From the NCBI GenBank assembly GCA_023957475.1, contig JAMLHA010000017.1, positions 1 to 57,791 of the forward strand: 57,791 bases of DNA. The letters run 5' to 3'. This DNA comes from Crocinitomicaceae bacterium. Lineage in GTDB: Bacteria > Bacteroidota > Bacteroidia > Flavobacteriales_D > Crocinitomicaceae. The position numbers were made by a program, and so were the translations under genes. Positions 34,246-43,396 of the stretch are shown piece by piece (position 1 is the stretch's first letter; each line of letters begins with the position of its first letter). The notes beneath the pieces are model-generated. The model was not told the origin of the DNA. It saw only the letters and a list, made by a program, of their open reading frames with translations, and ran no database searches.

Positions 34246-35622
34246 ATGAACTATATGGCTAGTTTTGCTTCAATTATTGATAATCAGCGAAAATTTTTTC
34301 TTTCCAATGCTACTAAATCCATTGATTTTAGGATTCAACAATTACAAAAACTAAAAATGGCTTTGCAGCAGCACGAAGAAGAAATGAGTCGTGCCATTTA
34401 CCTGGATTTTAAGAAATCAGACTACGAAACCTACACAACGGAGCTGGCTTTGGTCTATGGCGACATCAAAGAAGCAATTAAAAAAGTTAAAAAATGGAGT
34501 AAAATAAAGAAAGTTAGAACCAACAGTGCTAATTTTCCTGCAAAAAGTTATCTTGTTCCCGAACCTTTGGGCGTTGCATTGATTATAGGAGCTTGGAATT
34601 ATCCTTATCAACTAACATTTGCACCATTGGTAGCCGCAATTACTGCGGGTTGCACAGCAGTTGTAAAACCTAGTGAAATTCCAGAAAACACAAGTAAAAC
34701 CATTGCTTCTATCATTCAAAAAACGTTTGCTTCCGACTATATCACTGTCATTGAAGGTGATGTTGCGGTAACAACCAACTTGCTCGAAGAACGATTTGAC
34801 AAGATTTTCTTTACCGGAAGTACCTCAGTAGGGAAAATCGTTTACCAAGCTGCAGCTAAGTATCTAACACCTGTAACATTGGAATTGGGTGGCAAAAGTC
34901 CAGCTTTTGTTACCGAAAGTTGCAACATTGCGATGGCAGCTAAACGTTTAACATGGGCGAAGTATTTGAATGCTGGTCAAACTTGTATTGCACCGGATTA
35001 TGTATTGGTTCACCAATCAATTGAGCAACAATTCATCGAAGCAATCAAAAACGAAATCAATCAAGCAAAATATACGATTAACAATAAAAATTACGTACAA
35101 ATAATTAATAAGCACCATTTTCAAAGGTTGATTCGGTTGATTGATTCCTCAAAAATTGCTCATGGTGGAAATTTTGACGAAAACGAAAGAGTCATCGAGC
35201 CAACCATCCTTTCTAACGTGAATTTTTCTGATGCAATCATGCAGGAAGAGATCTTCGGACCAATTTTACCAATAATTACTTATACCAATCTAAAAGAAGT
35301 AGTGGATCAGGTGAAAAAAATGGAAAAACCATTGTCTTGTTATTTGTTTACAGCCCACAACAAAGATAAACAACATGTTTTGAGTGAATTATCCTTTGGT
35401 GGAGGAGCTATCAACGATGCGGTTATGCATATTTCAAATAGCAATATTCCTTTTGGAGGAGTTGGAAATAGTGGAATGGGTTCTTATCATGGTAAAGCAG
35501 GATTTGATGCTTTTACACATTACAAAGGAATTTTAGATAAGGCAACTTGGTTGGAATTTAAAATGAAATATTCACCTTACACCGATAAAAAACTTCGCAT
35601 GATAAAGAAAATGCTGGGGTAA
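34246..35622 (+). CDS. Class 3 aldehyde dehydrogenase
   Basis: The product has 458 residues, the length of the short ALDH3-type dehydrogenases. The active site is complete: Glu213 in LELGGKSPAF and Cys247 in NAGQTCIAPDY; NAD-binding GSTSVGK is at 191-197. PFGGVGNSGMGSYHGKAGF closes the catalytic domain. The protein oxidises medium- or long-chain aliphatic aldehydes, for example from lipid peroxidation; the substrate is not predictable. The C-terminal basic, hydrophobic tail could touch the membrane. Start choice: ATG 34246 or 34255 (MASFAS); both fit. It is divergent from the M61 gene with 72 bp between them. Confidence 0.92.
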   Translation: MNYMASFASIIDNQRKFFLSNATKSIDFRIQQLQKLKMALQQHEEEMSRAIYLDFKKSDYETYTTELALVYGDIKEAIKKVKKWSKIKKVRTNSANFPAKSYLVPEPLGVALIIGAWNYPYQLTFAPLVAAITAGCTAVVKPSEIPENTSKTIASIIQKTFASDYITVIEGDVAVTTNLLEERFDKIFFTGSTSVGKIVYQAAAKYLTPVTLELGGKSPAFVTESCNIAMAAKRLTWAKYLNAGQTCIAPDYVLVHQSIEQQFIEAIKNEINQAKYTINNKNYVQIINKHHFQRLIRLIDSSKIAHGGNFDENERVIEPTILSNVNFSDAIMQEEIFGPILPIITYTNLKEVVDQVKKMEKPLSCYLFTAHNKDKQHVLSELSFGGGAINDAVMHISNSNIPFGGVGNSGMGSYHGKAGFDAFTHYKGILDKATWLEFKMKYSPYTDKKLRMIKKMLG

Positions 35623-35725
35623 CTTTTAATGAATTCAGGTTAATAATATTCAAATCATAGAAAAAATCAAAATATTCGTCGATTTTTATCAAAAAAGTTT
35701 TTTTTATTTAAAAGTTTATAAAATA

Positions 35726-35758
35726 TTTGTCAAAATTTAATCATTTGATTTATTTTTG
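35726..35758 (+). promoter_or_regulatory. Bacteroidota-type promoter of the small-protein pair
   Basis: TTTG at 35726-35729, a 21-bp spacer and TATTTTTG at 35751-35758 match the consensus. The ATG of the downstream gene is at 35775, giving a leader of roughly 10 nt. Confidence 0.7.
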
Positions 35759-35774
35759 AACAAAATATTGCCCG

Positions 35775-36059
35775 ATGGATTCAGAATTTAAATTAGTAGA
35801 AAAAGAAGAAGTAGTTAACTTTAACTTTCCAAAAGAAGAAGTTAAACTAAGTGATAGTGAAAAAAAAACACTAAAAGCCCAACTTGACAGAGCGAATACA
35901 CTTGGCAATGCGGCGCACCATAAAGTGAAAGTTTACTTTGAAGATGCAGAGTCTAAAAAAGTAATTTACACAACAATTTGGGGAGTTACTGAATCTCATA
36001 TTTTGTTAAAACAAAACGTTTTTATTCCAATACAAAGAATCATTAAATTAGAAATCTAA
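35775..36059 (+). CDS. Small conserved protein of unknown function
   Basis: The product has 94 residues and no signal peptide or membrane segment. The N-terminal half is acidic and lysine-rich (KLVEKEEVVNFNFPKEEVKL). The C-terminal half reads as a small beta domain (HKVKVYFEDAESKKVIYTTIW...HILLKQNVFIPIQRIIKLEI). That end looks like an Sm- or SH3-like barrel of the kind seen in many short Bacteroidota proteins. The family is not recognised. It is 5 bp upstream of the Asp-rich protein gene and has a consensus promoter, so the two are cotranscribed. Confidence 0.78.
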   Translation: MDSEFKLVEKEEVVNFNFPKEEVKLSDSEKKTLKAQLDRANTLGNAAHHKVKVYFEDAESKKVIYTTIWGVTESHILLKQNVFIPIQRIIKLEI

Positions 36060-36064
36060 TAGCG

Positions 36065-36433
36065 ATGGCAAAGAGAAGAGCGATCATAAGTTACGAGAAG
36101 TTAACTGTTGAACAAAAGAAAAAATTAGAAAATGATTTTCCAGATGGATTCTATGGTCAACTTACGACTATTAAAACGCCGACAGGTGAATCATTAGATG
36201 CATTGATTTGGGAAACTGAAGAAATCATTTATTTGGTTAAAATTAACAAAGCAGCTTATAATGCCGCTCTTGAAGACGATGATGATGATGATTTCGTTGA
36301 TGACACAATTGGTGGAGATGATATTCCAGTTGATGAAGATGACGATGATACAGATGTCGATGATGATAAAGATGACGACGATGACGATGATGATGACGAT
36401 GATGACGATGACGATGATGACGACATTGATTGA
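36065..36433 (+). CDS. Small protein with a long poly-aspartate C-terminal tail
   Basis: The product has 122 residues. The first ~68 form a compact domain (KRRAIISYEKLTVEQKKKLE...TPTGESLDALIWETEEIIYLVK). From about 70 to the end the chain is almost pure Asp with a few Thr, Val, Gly and Ile, and is encoded by GAT/GAC codons in a near-microsatellite. Acidic tails of this kind often bind cations, basic proteins or RNA, but no role is known here. It is the second gene of a two-gene operon and is followed by a terminator. The frame opposite the tail (poly-Ser and His) is a shadow. Confidence 0.78.
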   Translation: MAKRRAIISYEKLTVEQKKKLENDFPDGFYGQLTTIKTPTGESLDALIWETEEIIYLVKINKAAYNAALEDDDDDDFVDDTIGGDDIPVDEDDDDTDVDDDKDDDDDDDDDDDDDDDDDDID

Positions 36434-36447
36434 TAATAAATATATTT

Positions 36448-36473
36448 AAAAGCCGATTTAATCGGCTTTTTTT
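36448..36473 (+). terminator. Intrinsic terminator after the poly-Asp protein gene
   Basis: AAAAGCCGAT pairs with ATCGGCTTTT around a TTA loop, followed by further T. It lies 14 bp past the stop and directly before the stop of the convergent recJ gene; the A run on its left means it could serve both strands. Confidence 0.85.
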
Positions 36474-36478
36474 GTGCC

Positions 36479-38206
36479 TTACACCATCGCACGGACATCT
36501 TTTATTACAAATTGCAAACTCTCTTTTCCGTTCCAAATATTTGATTCCAAGGTGTAGAGCATTTCAAAGGGAACACCTTCTGCAACTTCCAATTGTTTAT
36601 CAGCCATAAAAAAACCAATGGCATCAATTACAACATCTGAATCAGGCTGAGTAACTTGAAGTTTTAGATGCTCTTCTTTTAAAATCCGAACACTTTTTGA
36701 AAAAACGTTGGAAGAATAAAAAACAGGCTTCATGTTTTGTGGTCCATGGGGCTCCATTTGCTTTAATATTCGTTTTAATTTTGGAATAAGTGTTCTATTT
36801 TCATGTTTTTCAAAAAGTGCATTAAAATGCAATTCTAAGTCGGCAATTAAAACAGGGGTTTCATCTTCTAATGTCAGTAGATTTCTAACAATAGTGTCAA
36901 ATTTATTTCTAAAAGCTTCAAAATTTTCTTTTTTCAATGTCAATCCTGCTGCATGGGTATGTCCGCCAAACTGTTCCAATAAATCACTGCACGAATCAAT
37001 GGCTTTATAGATATCGAAGTTGTTAATAGAACGAGCAGAACCGGTTAACTTTTCTCCAATTTCTGATAATACAATCGTTGGTTTGAAATGTTTGTCAATT
37101 AATTTTGATGCAACAATACCAACAACACCTTTGTGCCAATCCTTTTCATACACTATGGTTGATTTGGAAGTGTGGTACCAATTATCTTCCTCCAATATTT
37201 CCAAAGCTCTATCGGTGGTGGCGCTTTCAATTTTCTTACGTTCCTGATTGTATTGCTCTATTTCTTGTGCTAACTGAGCGATTTGTATTTCATCTTCAGA
37301 AATCATTAATTCCACCGCTTTTCTACCCGAATAAATGCGACCAGCCGCATTAATTCGAGGAGCAATTGTAAAAACAATATCTTCCAGCACAACAGGAAAA
37401 CTTCTTTTTGCGGCTAATAATAGTTTTTTAAACGAAGTTCTGGTAAATTCATTCAACAACCGTATGCCATGATGGGCTAAAATTCTATTTTCACCTGTTA
37501 AAGCGACAATATCTGCGCCAATTGCAATAGCCACAAAATCCAATAGTTTATAGATGTGCTGCTTTTCCCAATTATTTGTTTGCGTCAATGCTTGCAATAA
37601 TTTAAAACCAACTCCACAGCCACATAATTCTTTGTAAGGATAGCTGCAATCGCTTTGTTTGGGGTCCAACACAATGGCATCAGGAACAATTTCACCAGGT
37701 TCGTGGTGGTCACAGATAATAAAATCGATTCCAAGTTCCTTGCCCCATTCAACCAATTTCACAGATTTGATACCACAATCCAATAAAATCATGAGCGAAA
37801 AATTATTTTCCTTGGCATAGCGAATACCTTTTTCACTCAGTCCATACCCTTCTTCATACCTGTCTGGAATATAATATTCCAAATGAATTGTGTGTTCTTT
37901 TAAAAAGGTATGCATTAAAGCCACAGCTGTTGTGCCATCCACGTCATAATCGCCAAATAAGAGTATTTTTTCGTTAGAAATCAGTGCATTTTGAAGCCGA
38001 TTTACCGCTTTCTCCATATTTTTCATCAAAAATGGATCGTGTAAATCCTCTAATTTAGGTTGAAAGAAATTTTTAGCTTCTTTAAAACTTGTAATTCCTC
38101 TTTGTAATAATAATTCAGAAATAACAGGGGAAACTTTAAGCTCTGAACGAAATGCTTCCACAGTTGTACTGTCAATAGGTGATTTAATTATCCATTTTTT
38201 TTCCAT
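36479..38206 (-). CDS. recJ: Single-stranded-DNA-specific exonuclease RecJ
   Basis: The product has 575 residues, the usual core length. DHH-phosphoesterase motifs are intact: GDYDVDG (85-91, motif I), CDHHEPGE (165-172, the DHH motif) and the DHHA1 segment GGHTHAAGLTLKKENF near residue 412. RecJ degrades single-stranded DNA from the 5' end in mismatch, base-excision and recombination repair. The C-terminal OB-like domain is present (PVFYSSNVFSKSVRILKEEHLKL). The gene is convergent with the Asp-rich pair and divergent from the secreted-protein gene at 38263, with 56 bp between the starts. Confidence 0.95.
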   Translation of the reverse strand: MEKKWIIKSPIDSTTVEAFRSELKVSPVISELLLQRGITSFKEAKNFFQPKLEDLHDPFLMKNMEKAVNRLQNALISNEKILLFGDYDVDGTTAVALMHTFLKEHTIHLEYYIPDRYEEGYGLSEKGIRYAKENNFSLMILLDCGIKSVKLVEWGKELGIDFIICDHHEPGEIVPDAIVLDPKQSDCSYPYKELCGCGVGFKLLQALTQTNNWEKQHIYKLLDFVAIAIGADIVALTGENRILAHHGIRLLNEFTRTSFKKLLLAAKRSFPVVLEDIVFTIAPRINAAGRIYSGRKAVELMISEDEIQIAQLAQEIEQYNQERKKIESATTDRALEILEEDNWYHTSKSTIVYEKDWHKGVVGIVASKLIDKHFKPTIVLSEIGEKLTGSARSINNFDIYKAIDSCSDLLEQFGGHTHAAGLTLKKENFEAFRNKFDTIVRNLLTLEDETPVLIADLELHFNALFEKHENRTLIPKLKRILKQMEPHGPQNMKPVFYSSNVFSKSVRILKEEHLKLQVTQPDSDVVIDAIGFFMADKQLEVAEGVPFEMLYTLESNIWNGKESLQFVIKDVRAMV

Positions 38207-38262
38207 CTGGGTGATAAATTTATCAATGTTTGTGCGTATTTTTGATTTTATACATTTAAATT

Positions 38263-38940
38263 ATGAAAATATATTCATTCTCTCTATTATTTTTGACATT
38301 ATTTTTCTCAACTTTTGTTGACGGTTCTCAACTATTTGCTCAAAATTCATACGAATTTGGAATAACGCTCCCTGTAGAAAGTGAAGCCACTTCTACTGTT
38401 AATGCAGTTTATTATGGAACTTACGAAAGTGAAAAAGGTCCTGAATATAATTATGAAATCAATGAAAACGGTTTGTTTTTAAAAACAATAAATATTCAGG
38501 CAATTACACAAGAAACCATTCGTGAAACTGGAAAATACAGTGTGAGAAATGGCTATATTTTTGGTATAACAGAAGATTCCATTCCGTGTTTATTTGAAGA
38601 TGATAAGTACTATTTTGGTGTTCGAAATACGATTCAACTTACTGGTAATTCTTCTGTAAATGTACTGACTCAATTATCTGTTAATAGTTATATCTTAAAT
38701 TACAAATCAGACAATGGATATGTTCCTGCTTTGTTTGAGTTTATTGGTAATCAATTAAAAATCACTGATTTTGATTACGATATTGAAGGGAAAATATTCA
38801 AAAAGATTAAGGAGCAACAACTTGTAGAATCAGCAACCAATGGTTTGAAAACTTATATTTTACGACCAACAGTAAAAGAGTGGAGTAAGATTTCAAAGAA
38901 GGATATATTTGTTACCTCACATATTTTTGAAAAAAAATAA
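38263..38940 (+). CDS. Secreted protein of unknown function
   Basis: The product has 225 residues. A signal peptide (MKIYSFSLLFLTLFFSTFVDG, cleavage near SQLFAQ) is followed by a soluble beta-rich protein with repeated aromatic-acidic motifs (YYGTYESEKGPEYNYEINENGL). No sorting domain or lipobox is seen. The family is not recognised. A -7 element TATTTTTG lies at 38237-38244, 19 bp before the ATG. The product is probably periplasmic or outer-membrane associated. Confidence 0.75.
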   Translation: MKIYSFSLLFLTLFFSTFVDGSQLFAQNSYEFGITLPVESEATSTVNAVYYGTYESEKGPEYNYEINENGLFLKTINIQAITQETIRETGKYSVRNGYIFGITEDSIPCLFEDDKYYFGVRNTIQLTGNSSVNVLTQLSVNSYILNYKSDNGYVPALFEFIGNQLKITDFDYDIEGKIFKKIKEQQLVESATNGLKTYILRPTVKEWSKISKKDIFVTSHIFEKK

Positions 38941-38975
38941 AGAAAGGCCACCATTTTTGGATAGCCTCTTTCAAA
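38941..38975. terminator. Weak terminator hairpin between converging genes
   Basis: GAAAGGC..CCA pairs imperfectly with TGG..AGCCTCTTTC around a T-rich loop. It is of the same general type as the hairpin at 5422-5455 and lies between the secreted-protein gene and the small lipoprotein gene on the other strand. Confidence 0.5.
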
Positions 38976-38993
38976 AATTAAATTCTCATTTTA

Positions 38994-39134
38994 TTAACGA
39001 GATGCTAAATCGTTTGCAGGAGTAGTTTGTACACTTCCGTATGCATCACAATGTCCTCCACGTGAAGATCCACAAGAAGAAATTGCTATGGCTAACCCGA
39101 AACAAGCTAGCATTAAAAACAAAAATTTTTTCAT
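38994..39134 (-). CDS. Very small lipoprotein
   Basis: The product has 46 residues from the ATG at 39134; a longer frame to 39230 lacks a signal at its start. The N-terminus is a lipoprotein signal (MKKFLFLMLACFGLAIAISSC) with the acceptor Cys near 21. The mature part is only about 26 residues: GSSRGGHCDAYGSVQTTPAN and a short DLASR end. Similar tiny SRGGHCDAYG lipoproteins occur in other Flavobacteria (recalled from general knowledge), which supports a real gene. The function is unknown. Confidence 0.72.
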   Translation of the reverse strand: MKKFLFLMLACFGLAIAISSCGSSRGGHCDAYGSVQTTPANDLASR

Positions 39135-39276
39135 CTGTTGTTGTTTTAAAATATTAAGGCCAATTGATTGAACAAAAGCAAAATTAACAAAAAAAGTAAT
39201 ACTTGAACAATATTCTTTACAACTTATCATTAAATATTAAATAAATAACGTATTTTTCAACAATTTATTTTATGTG

Positions 39277-40971
39277 ATGCGTTTTTACTTTGTCTTTATA
39301 TTAGTGGTTTTTCCATATATTTCAATGGGTCAAAAACGCTATTCACTTTTTTTTATTAACAATGAATTTAAAGTTATAAAAAAGCATCCAACTCAACAAT
39401 TTAAAGATTCTACTACTTTAAAGACTTATTTAAAAGATTTTCAAGAGTTTGCACAAAAAAAAGGCTATCTATTAGCTTCGTTTGATTCAATTTATAAGCA
39501 GAATGAGAATCACTACTATGTTAGTTTTAATCTTGGGGAAAAGTTTGCCAATGCATCATTGAAATTAGAACCTGAAGAGCAACAATTTGTAAGGAAAAAG
39601 GCGAGTATATCGGAGAAAATGCTACTCCATACGCCTATAACTCCTTCTGAATTCACCTATACTTTAACATCCATCAGGGATGCTTATCTAAACAATGGCT
39701 ATCCATTTGTAAAAGTTCAGTTAGATTCAGTAGAAATAGGAAAAAACACCATCAAAGGAAATGTAATGGTTGACAAAGGTCAGCAGATGAAATGGGTGAA
39801 TCTACACGTTAGAGGTGATTCTACAGTTTCTAAAAAGTTTATTGGAAGCTTGATTGGAATTAAATTAAGATCATTGTATAGTGAAGCTGATTTTTACAAA
39901 GTCTCCCAGCGACTCAAACAAATCAGTTATTTTGAAGAAATAAAACCAGCCGAGTTGTTATTTACAAAAGATGGAGTTGAATTATATACTTTTTTGAAAG
40001 TTAAAAAATTAAGCAACATTAATGGTATCATTGGTTTGCAGCCTAATTCAGTTACTGGAAAACTAAATTTAACAGGAGAATTGAGCTTAAAACTTCAAAA
40101 CATCCTTAAACGAGGAGAAATGCTTAAAATTGATTGGCGTAGTATTCAAGCTCAAACACAATCACTGCAAACACAACTTACTTATCCTTATTTTTTAAAT
40201 ACAAGTTTTGGATTGGATGGGACGTTTAATTTGTACAAGCGCGATTCTACTTTCTTAGAGTTAAATGGTTCTGCAGGAGTGAACTATTATTTAAATGGTG
40301 GTAGTTATATTAAAGCGTTTTATGAAAATCATTCTTCCAATTTGTTGTCCGGTGCCGCAAATTCAACTATGACGAACTTGGGGAAGATTAAAACCAATTC
40401 GTACGGTCTATCTTTTATAATGAATCACGTGGATTATATTCAAAATCCTTCGAGAGGAATAATCATTGAATCCAAAGCATCAATCGGTACTAGAAAAGCA
40501 CAAGTATCTGATACAAGCGATCAAATAAAAAGCACTGTTTATGGAGGGAAACTTTCCATTATAGGGTTTATTCCGCTAGCAAAAAGACATGTATTAGTGC
40601 TTGCCAATCGTTCTAATTTCTACAATGCACCTGTTATCTATTCAAATGAAGCCTATCGTTTTGGTGGATTAACCACTCAGCGAGGTTTTAATGAAGAAGA
40701 ACTCTATTCTACTACGCAAACAACAGCTACTTTAGAATACCGATTTTTAGTAGATAGAAATTCTTTTGCTTTTGCTTTTTTTGAGCAAAGTTGGTATGAA
40801 AATAATGCACAAAATTATTACAATGATGCTCCTTTTGGGTTTGGATTGGGTTTCTCATTTGGAACTAAAATAGGAATTTTCTCCATTTCGTATGCATTGG
40901 GTAAACAATTTAGCAATCCTATCAAATTCAAAGACAGTAAAATACACTTTGGATACATTGCTTATTTTTAG
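39277..40971 (+). CDS. BamA/TamA-like outer-membrane barrel protein
   Basis: The product has 564 residues from the ATG at 39277 (a GTG one codon earlier is also possible). A signal peptide (MRFYFVFILVVFPYISMGQ) precedes POTRA-like repeats (about 60-250, including TPSEFTYTLTSIRDAYLNNGYPF) and a C-terminal barrel (about 260-564) that ends with the aromatic HFGYIAYF. Conserved barrel features such as YRFGGLTTQRGFNEEELYS are those of the BamA/TamA superfamily. The protein is shorter than BamA (about 800 residues), so it is more likely a TamA-like assembly or translocation protein than BamA itself. The gene stands alone. Confidence 0.8.
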   Translation: MRFYFVFILVVFPYISMGQKRYSLFFINNEFKVIKKHPTQQFKDSTTLKTYLKDFQEFAQKKGYLLASFDSIYKQNENHYYVSFNLGEKFANASLKLEPEEQQFVRKKASISEKMLLHTPITPSEFTYTLTSIRDAYLNNGYPFVKVQLDSVEIGKNTIKGNVMVDKGQQMKWVNLHVRGDSTVSKKFIGSLIGIKLRSLYSEADFYKVSQRLKQISYFEEIKPAELLFTKDGVELYTFLKVKKLSNINGIIGLQPNSVTGKLNLTGELSLKLQNILKRGEMLKIDWRSIQAQTQSLQTQLTYPYFLNTSFGLDGTFNLYKRDSTFLELNGSAGVNYYLNGGSYIKAFYENHSSNLLSGAANSTMTNLGKIKTNSYGLSFIMNHVDYIQNPSRGIIIESKASIGTRKAQVSDTSDQIKSTVYGGKLSIIGFIPLAKRHVLVLANRSNFYNAPVIYSNEAYRFGGLTTQRGFNEEELYSTTQTTATLEYRFLVDRNSFAFAFFEQSWYENNAQNYYNDAPFGFGLGFSFGTKIGIFSISYALGKQFSNPIKFKDSKIHFGYIAYF

Positions 40972-41034
40972 TGACTTTTTTAGAACCTGGGACTACTATT
41001 AAAAATAGTTTGTACATTTGTCCTTTCAAAAAAA

Positions 41035-42159
41035 ATGAGTTACCAAGTAGCAGAAATAAAAATTGAAAAGAAGCCACGAATAATTTTTATCGACATGGCT
41101 CGTTCTATTGCTATTCTCCTAATGCTGGAAGGGCACTTTGTAGATGATTCATTAATGACCGTTTACAGAGATATGAACAATCCAATATTTGCTACATGGT
41201 TGTACATAAGAGGTTTTACCGGTCCAATATTCTTAACGATTACAGGATTGGTATTTGTTTACCTGCTTTTAAACAAAAGAGACGAACCATACTTTCAAAA
41301 TATCCGAATAAAGAAAGGATTTAAACGAGTGATTGAACTCTTCTTTTGGGGGTATTTGTTGCAGTACTACGCTTTTCATGTTTTAGAGTGCATTGCTGTT
41401 GGTTTACTTACAATTCTTATAATATTTGGGATTTATAAGATAGTTAAGATTATTCCCCTTTGGATTTACTATTTCATTGCAGGAACTATTTTATTCGGAC
41501 TTAATCTTTATTTCGCCCAATTGGGTAAATTTGAGGTATGGCCTAAGAATGCACCTAATTTTATTCAAAACATGTTTCACGGACCTGCAAATAGGGCCAT
41601 TTATCCAATTGTTCCATGGATGGGTTATACGATGTATGGTGCTATGTTGGGTTGTTTGCTACACGATTTTTACAAACACATCAAAACATGGTATGCACCT
41701 CTTATTACCTTTATCGTAGGTGGGATTTTGTATATGTTTCCAAAAGAAATTTTGCAATGGATTGATGCTGTTATTGGCAGCCCATTTACTTTAAATTTAG
41801 GAATTATTGACTGGTTGTACATGCGTTTTGGTATGGTATTACTTGTACTTAGTATATTGATGTCAATCGAAAAGTTAATGGGTGATATCAAACCAAATTT
41901 ATTTATTAAAATAGGTCAAAATACACTAACCATTTATATTGTTCACATGATCATTCTTTATGGTAGTATAACAGGTATGGGATTGAATAAAATATTTCAC
42001 AAGAACTTGGGTCCATGGGAAGTAACCATAGCAGTTACGTTATTTATAACATTCTTTGTGTTTTTTATTAAGTACCTTGATTTAATCAAACAAAAACTTG
42101 AGTTCATTCTAGGGCCAATTAGACGTTTTTTCAATAAGATATACGCTATTCCTAATTAA
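41035..42159 (+). CDS. Membrane acyltransferase (DUF1624/HGSNAT-like)
   Basis: The product has 374 residues and about ten transmembrane segments. The N-terminus (PRIIFIDMARSIAILLMLEGH) matches the conserved start of the heparan-alpha-glucosaminide N-acetyltransferase catalytic domain family. The RSIAI and LEGHF residues lie in the first helix. GFTGPIFLTITGLVFVYLL and YPIVPWMGYTMYGAMLGC fit the rest of the domain. Members transfer acyl groups across the membrane; the substrate here is unknown. A -7 element TACATTTG is present at 41013-41020. The end overlaps the convergent SGNH-protein gene by 4 bp, sharing a TTAA. Confidence 0.85.
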   Translation: MSYQVAEIKIEKKPRIIFIDMARSIAILLMLEGHFVDDSLMTVYRDMNNPIFATWLYIRGFTGPIFLTITGLVFVYLLLNKRDEPYFQNIRIKKGFKRVIELFFWGYLLQYYAFHVLECIAVGLLTILIIFGIYKIVKIIPLWIYYFIAGTILFGLNLYFAQLGKFEVWPKNAPNFIQNMFHGPANRAIYPIVPWMGYTMYGAMLGCLLHDFYKHIKTWYAPLITFIVGGILYMFPKEILQWIDAVIGSPFTLNLGIIDWLYMRFGMVLLVLSILMSIEKLMGDIKPNLFIKIGQNTLTIYIVHMIILYGSITGMGLNKIFHKNLGPWEVTIAVTLFITFFVFFIKYLDLIKQKLEFILGPIRRFFNKIYAIPN

Positions 42160-43253
42160 ATCCTCTTTTTGATTGAAGTGTCTTTTGTCTGAGGTTTTGA
42201 AGGCTCTGGTGATTTTGGTTTGTAAGGTTCTTTAAAGTAAACGTTTTTATAAATAATACGTTCTCCACAAGCATCTTCTACTGTAAGTTTTACTTTATAT
42301 GTACCAAAAGTTTTGTAGTGATGCACAGCTCGTGCTTCATTGCTTCCGGGAGAGCCATCTCCAAAATCCCAAGTGAGGTTGGTCGCTTCGGGATAATTAG
42401 CAAAGCACAAAGCTTCATATTTAGCATCCTTGGTAAACTTATAATTCACTTCAACGATGTTGCTATCTAACTTGTATTCGGATAAATGCTCTTTTACATA
42501 GTTATAAGCAGTACGTTGAATGTTGAGTGCCATTTTATCATCTAATCCAGCGGTATAACCACCTTCGGGAGTTGATCTAAAAATGGCAGAATAAAACGTA
42601 GAAGCAGTAATATAAGACCCAATTTTAGTAGGGTGGTGTTGATCTTTTTGGTAAAGACCATAATCGGGATAATTTTTTCTGATTTCTTTCCAAACATTTC
42701 CAACAGGAACAATTGCCAAGTTGTATTTGCTTGCTAAATAACGGTAACCACTTTCAATAGCCTCGCTCATTTCTTCGTATGTACCAATTTCATTCATATA
42801 AGCATATCCATTCTCATACCCCCATGTCATGTACAACAATAGTTTAACGCAAGGATTGTTTTGGTAAAGTGTATCAACAATTTTTTGGAAGTAAGGAATA
42901 ACAGCCGTATCGATGTGCTCATTTCCATAGCTCAGCTCTCTACTAAAACCCTGCAGAACGACATAATCCCATTTAGCCTTGTGAATATCCTCATACAAAT
43001 CAGCTCTTTCAGAATGCATTTTAAATGTATGATTACTTTTTGCGCTCATCAATACATTTATTTTAATACTTTTAGAAATTGCCAAACGCTCAAACATTAA
43101 TGGCATACTATTCATGTGTGTAAAACTATTACCAATAAATAAAACATTCATTGGATGAATCTCTGCCGTTTGTGCACTAACAATCCCACCACAAAAAAAT
43201 GCTATCAATGCGTTTATAAATCCACGAAACATTACTTTTTTAATTGTTCCCAT
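42156..43253 (-). CDS. Secreted SGNH-hydrolase-like protein with PKD domain (DUF4886-like)
   Basis: The product has 365 residues from the ATG at 43253; another Met at 43232 leaves the signal peptide (MFRGFINALIAFFCGGIVSA) nearly unchanged. The N-terminal domain (about 30-250) begins NVLFIGNSFTHMNSMP, an SGNH-type active-site serine in GNSFT, and ends YQKDQHHPTKIGSYI with the Asp/His pair. DUF4886-type proteins of this kind act on polysaccharide or ester substrates. A PKD domain follows (about 260-340, with LTWDFGDGSPGSNEARAVHH), which usually mediates surface binding. The short charged tail contains repeated PKSPEPSKPQT. No T9SS sorting domain is present, so its final location is uncertain. 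Confidence 0.8.
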   Translation of the reverse strand: MGTIKKVMFRGFINALIAFFCGGIVSAQTAEIHPMNVLFIGNSFTHMNSMPLMFERLAISKSIKINVLMSAKSNHTFKMHSERADLYEDIHKAKWDYVVLQGFSRELSYGNEHIDTAVIPYFQKIVDTLYQNNPCVKLLLYMTWGYENGYAYMNEIGTYEEMSEAIESGYRYLASKYNLAIVPVGNVWKEIRKNYPDYGLYQKDQHHPTKIGSYITASTFYSAIFRSTPEGGYTAGLDDKMALNIQRTAYNYVKEHLSEYKLDSNIVEVNYKFTKDAKYEALCFANYPEATNLTWDFGDGSPGSNEARAVHHYKTFGTYKVKLTVEDACGERIIYKNVYFKEPYKPKSPEPSKPQTKDTSIKKRI

Positions 43254-43396
43254 ATAGATAGGATATAACAAATACAATACCAAAAAATGAATTATTGTTC
43301 TTTTATTAGTGCGAATTTACATTTTATTATAAATAGTTATTTTGATTTTTTTATTTATTTTGTAATAAATTCAGATACATCTATATAAAACAAGAA

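Noticed and set aside
36243..36536. Minus-strand ORFs rich in serine and histidine
   Set aside because: They are shadows of the GAT/GAC aspartate tract of the plus-strand gene.
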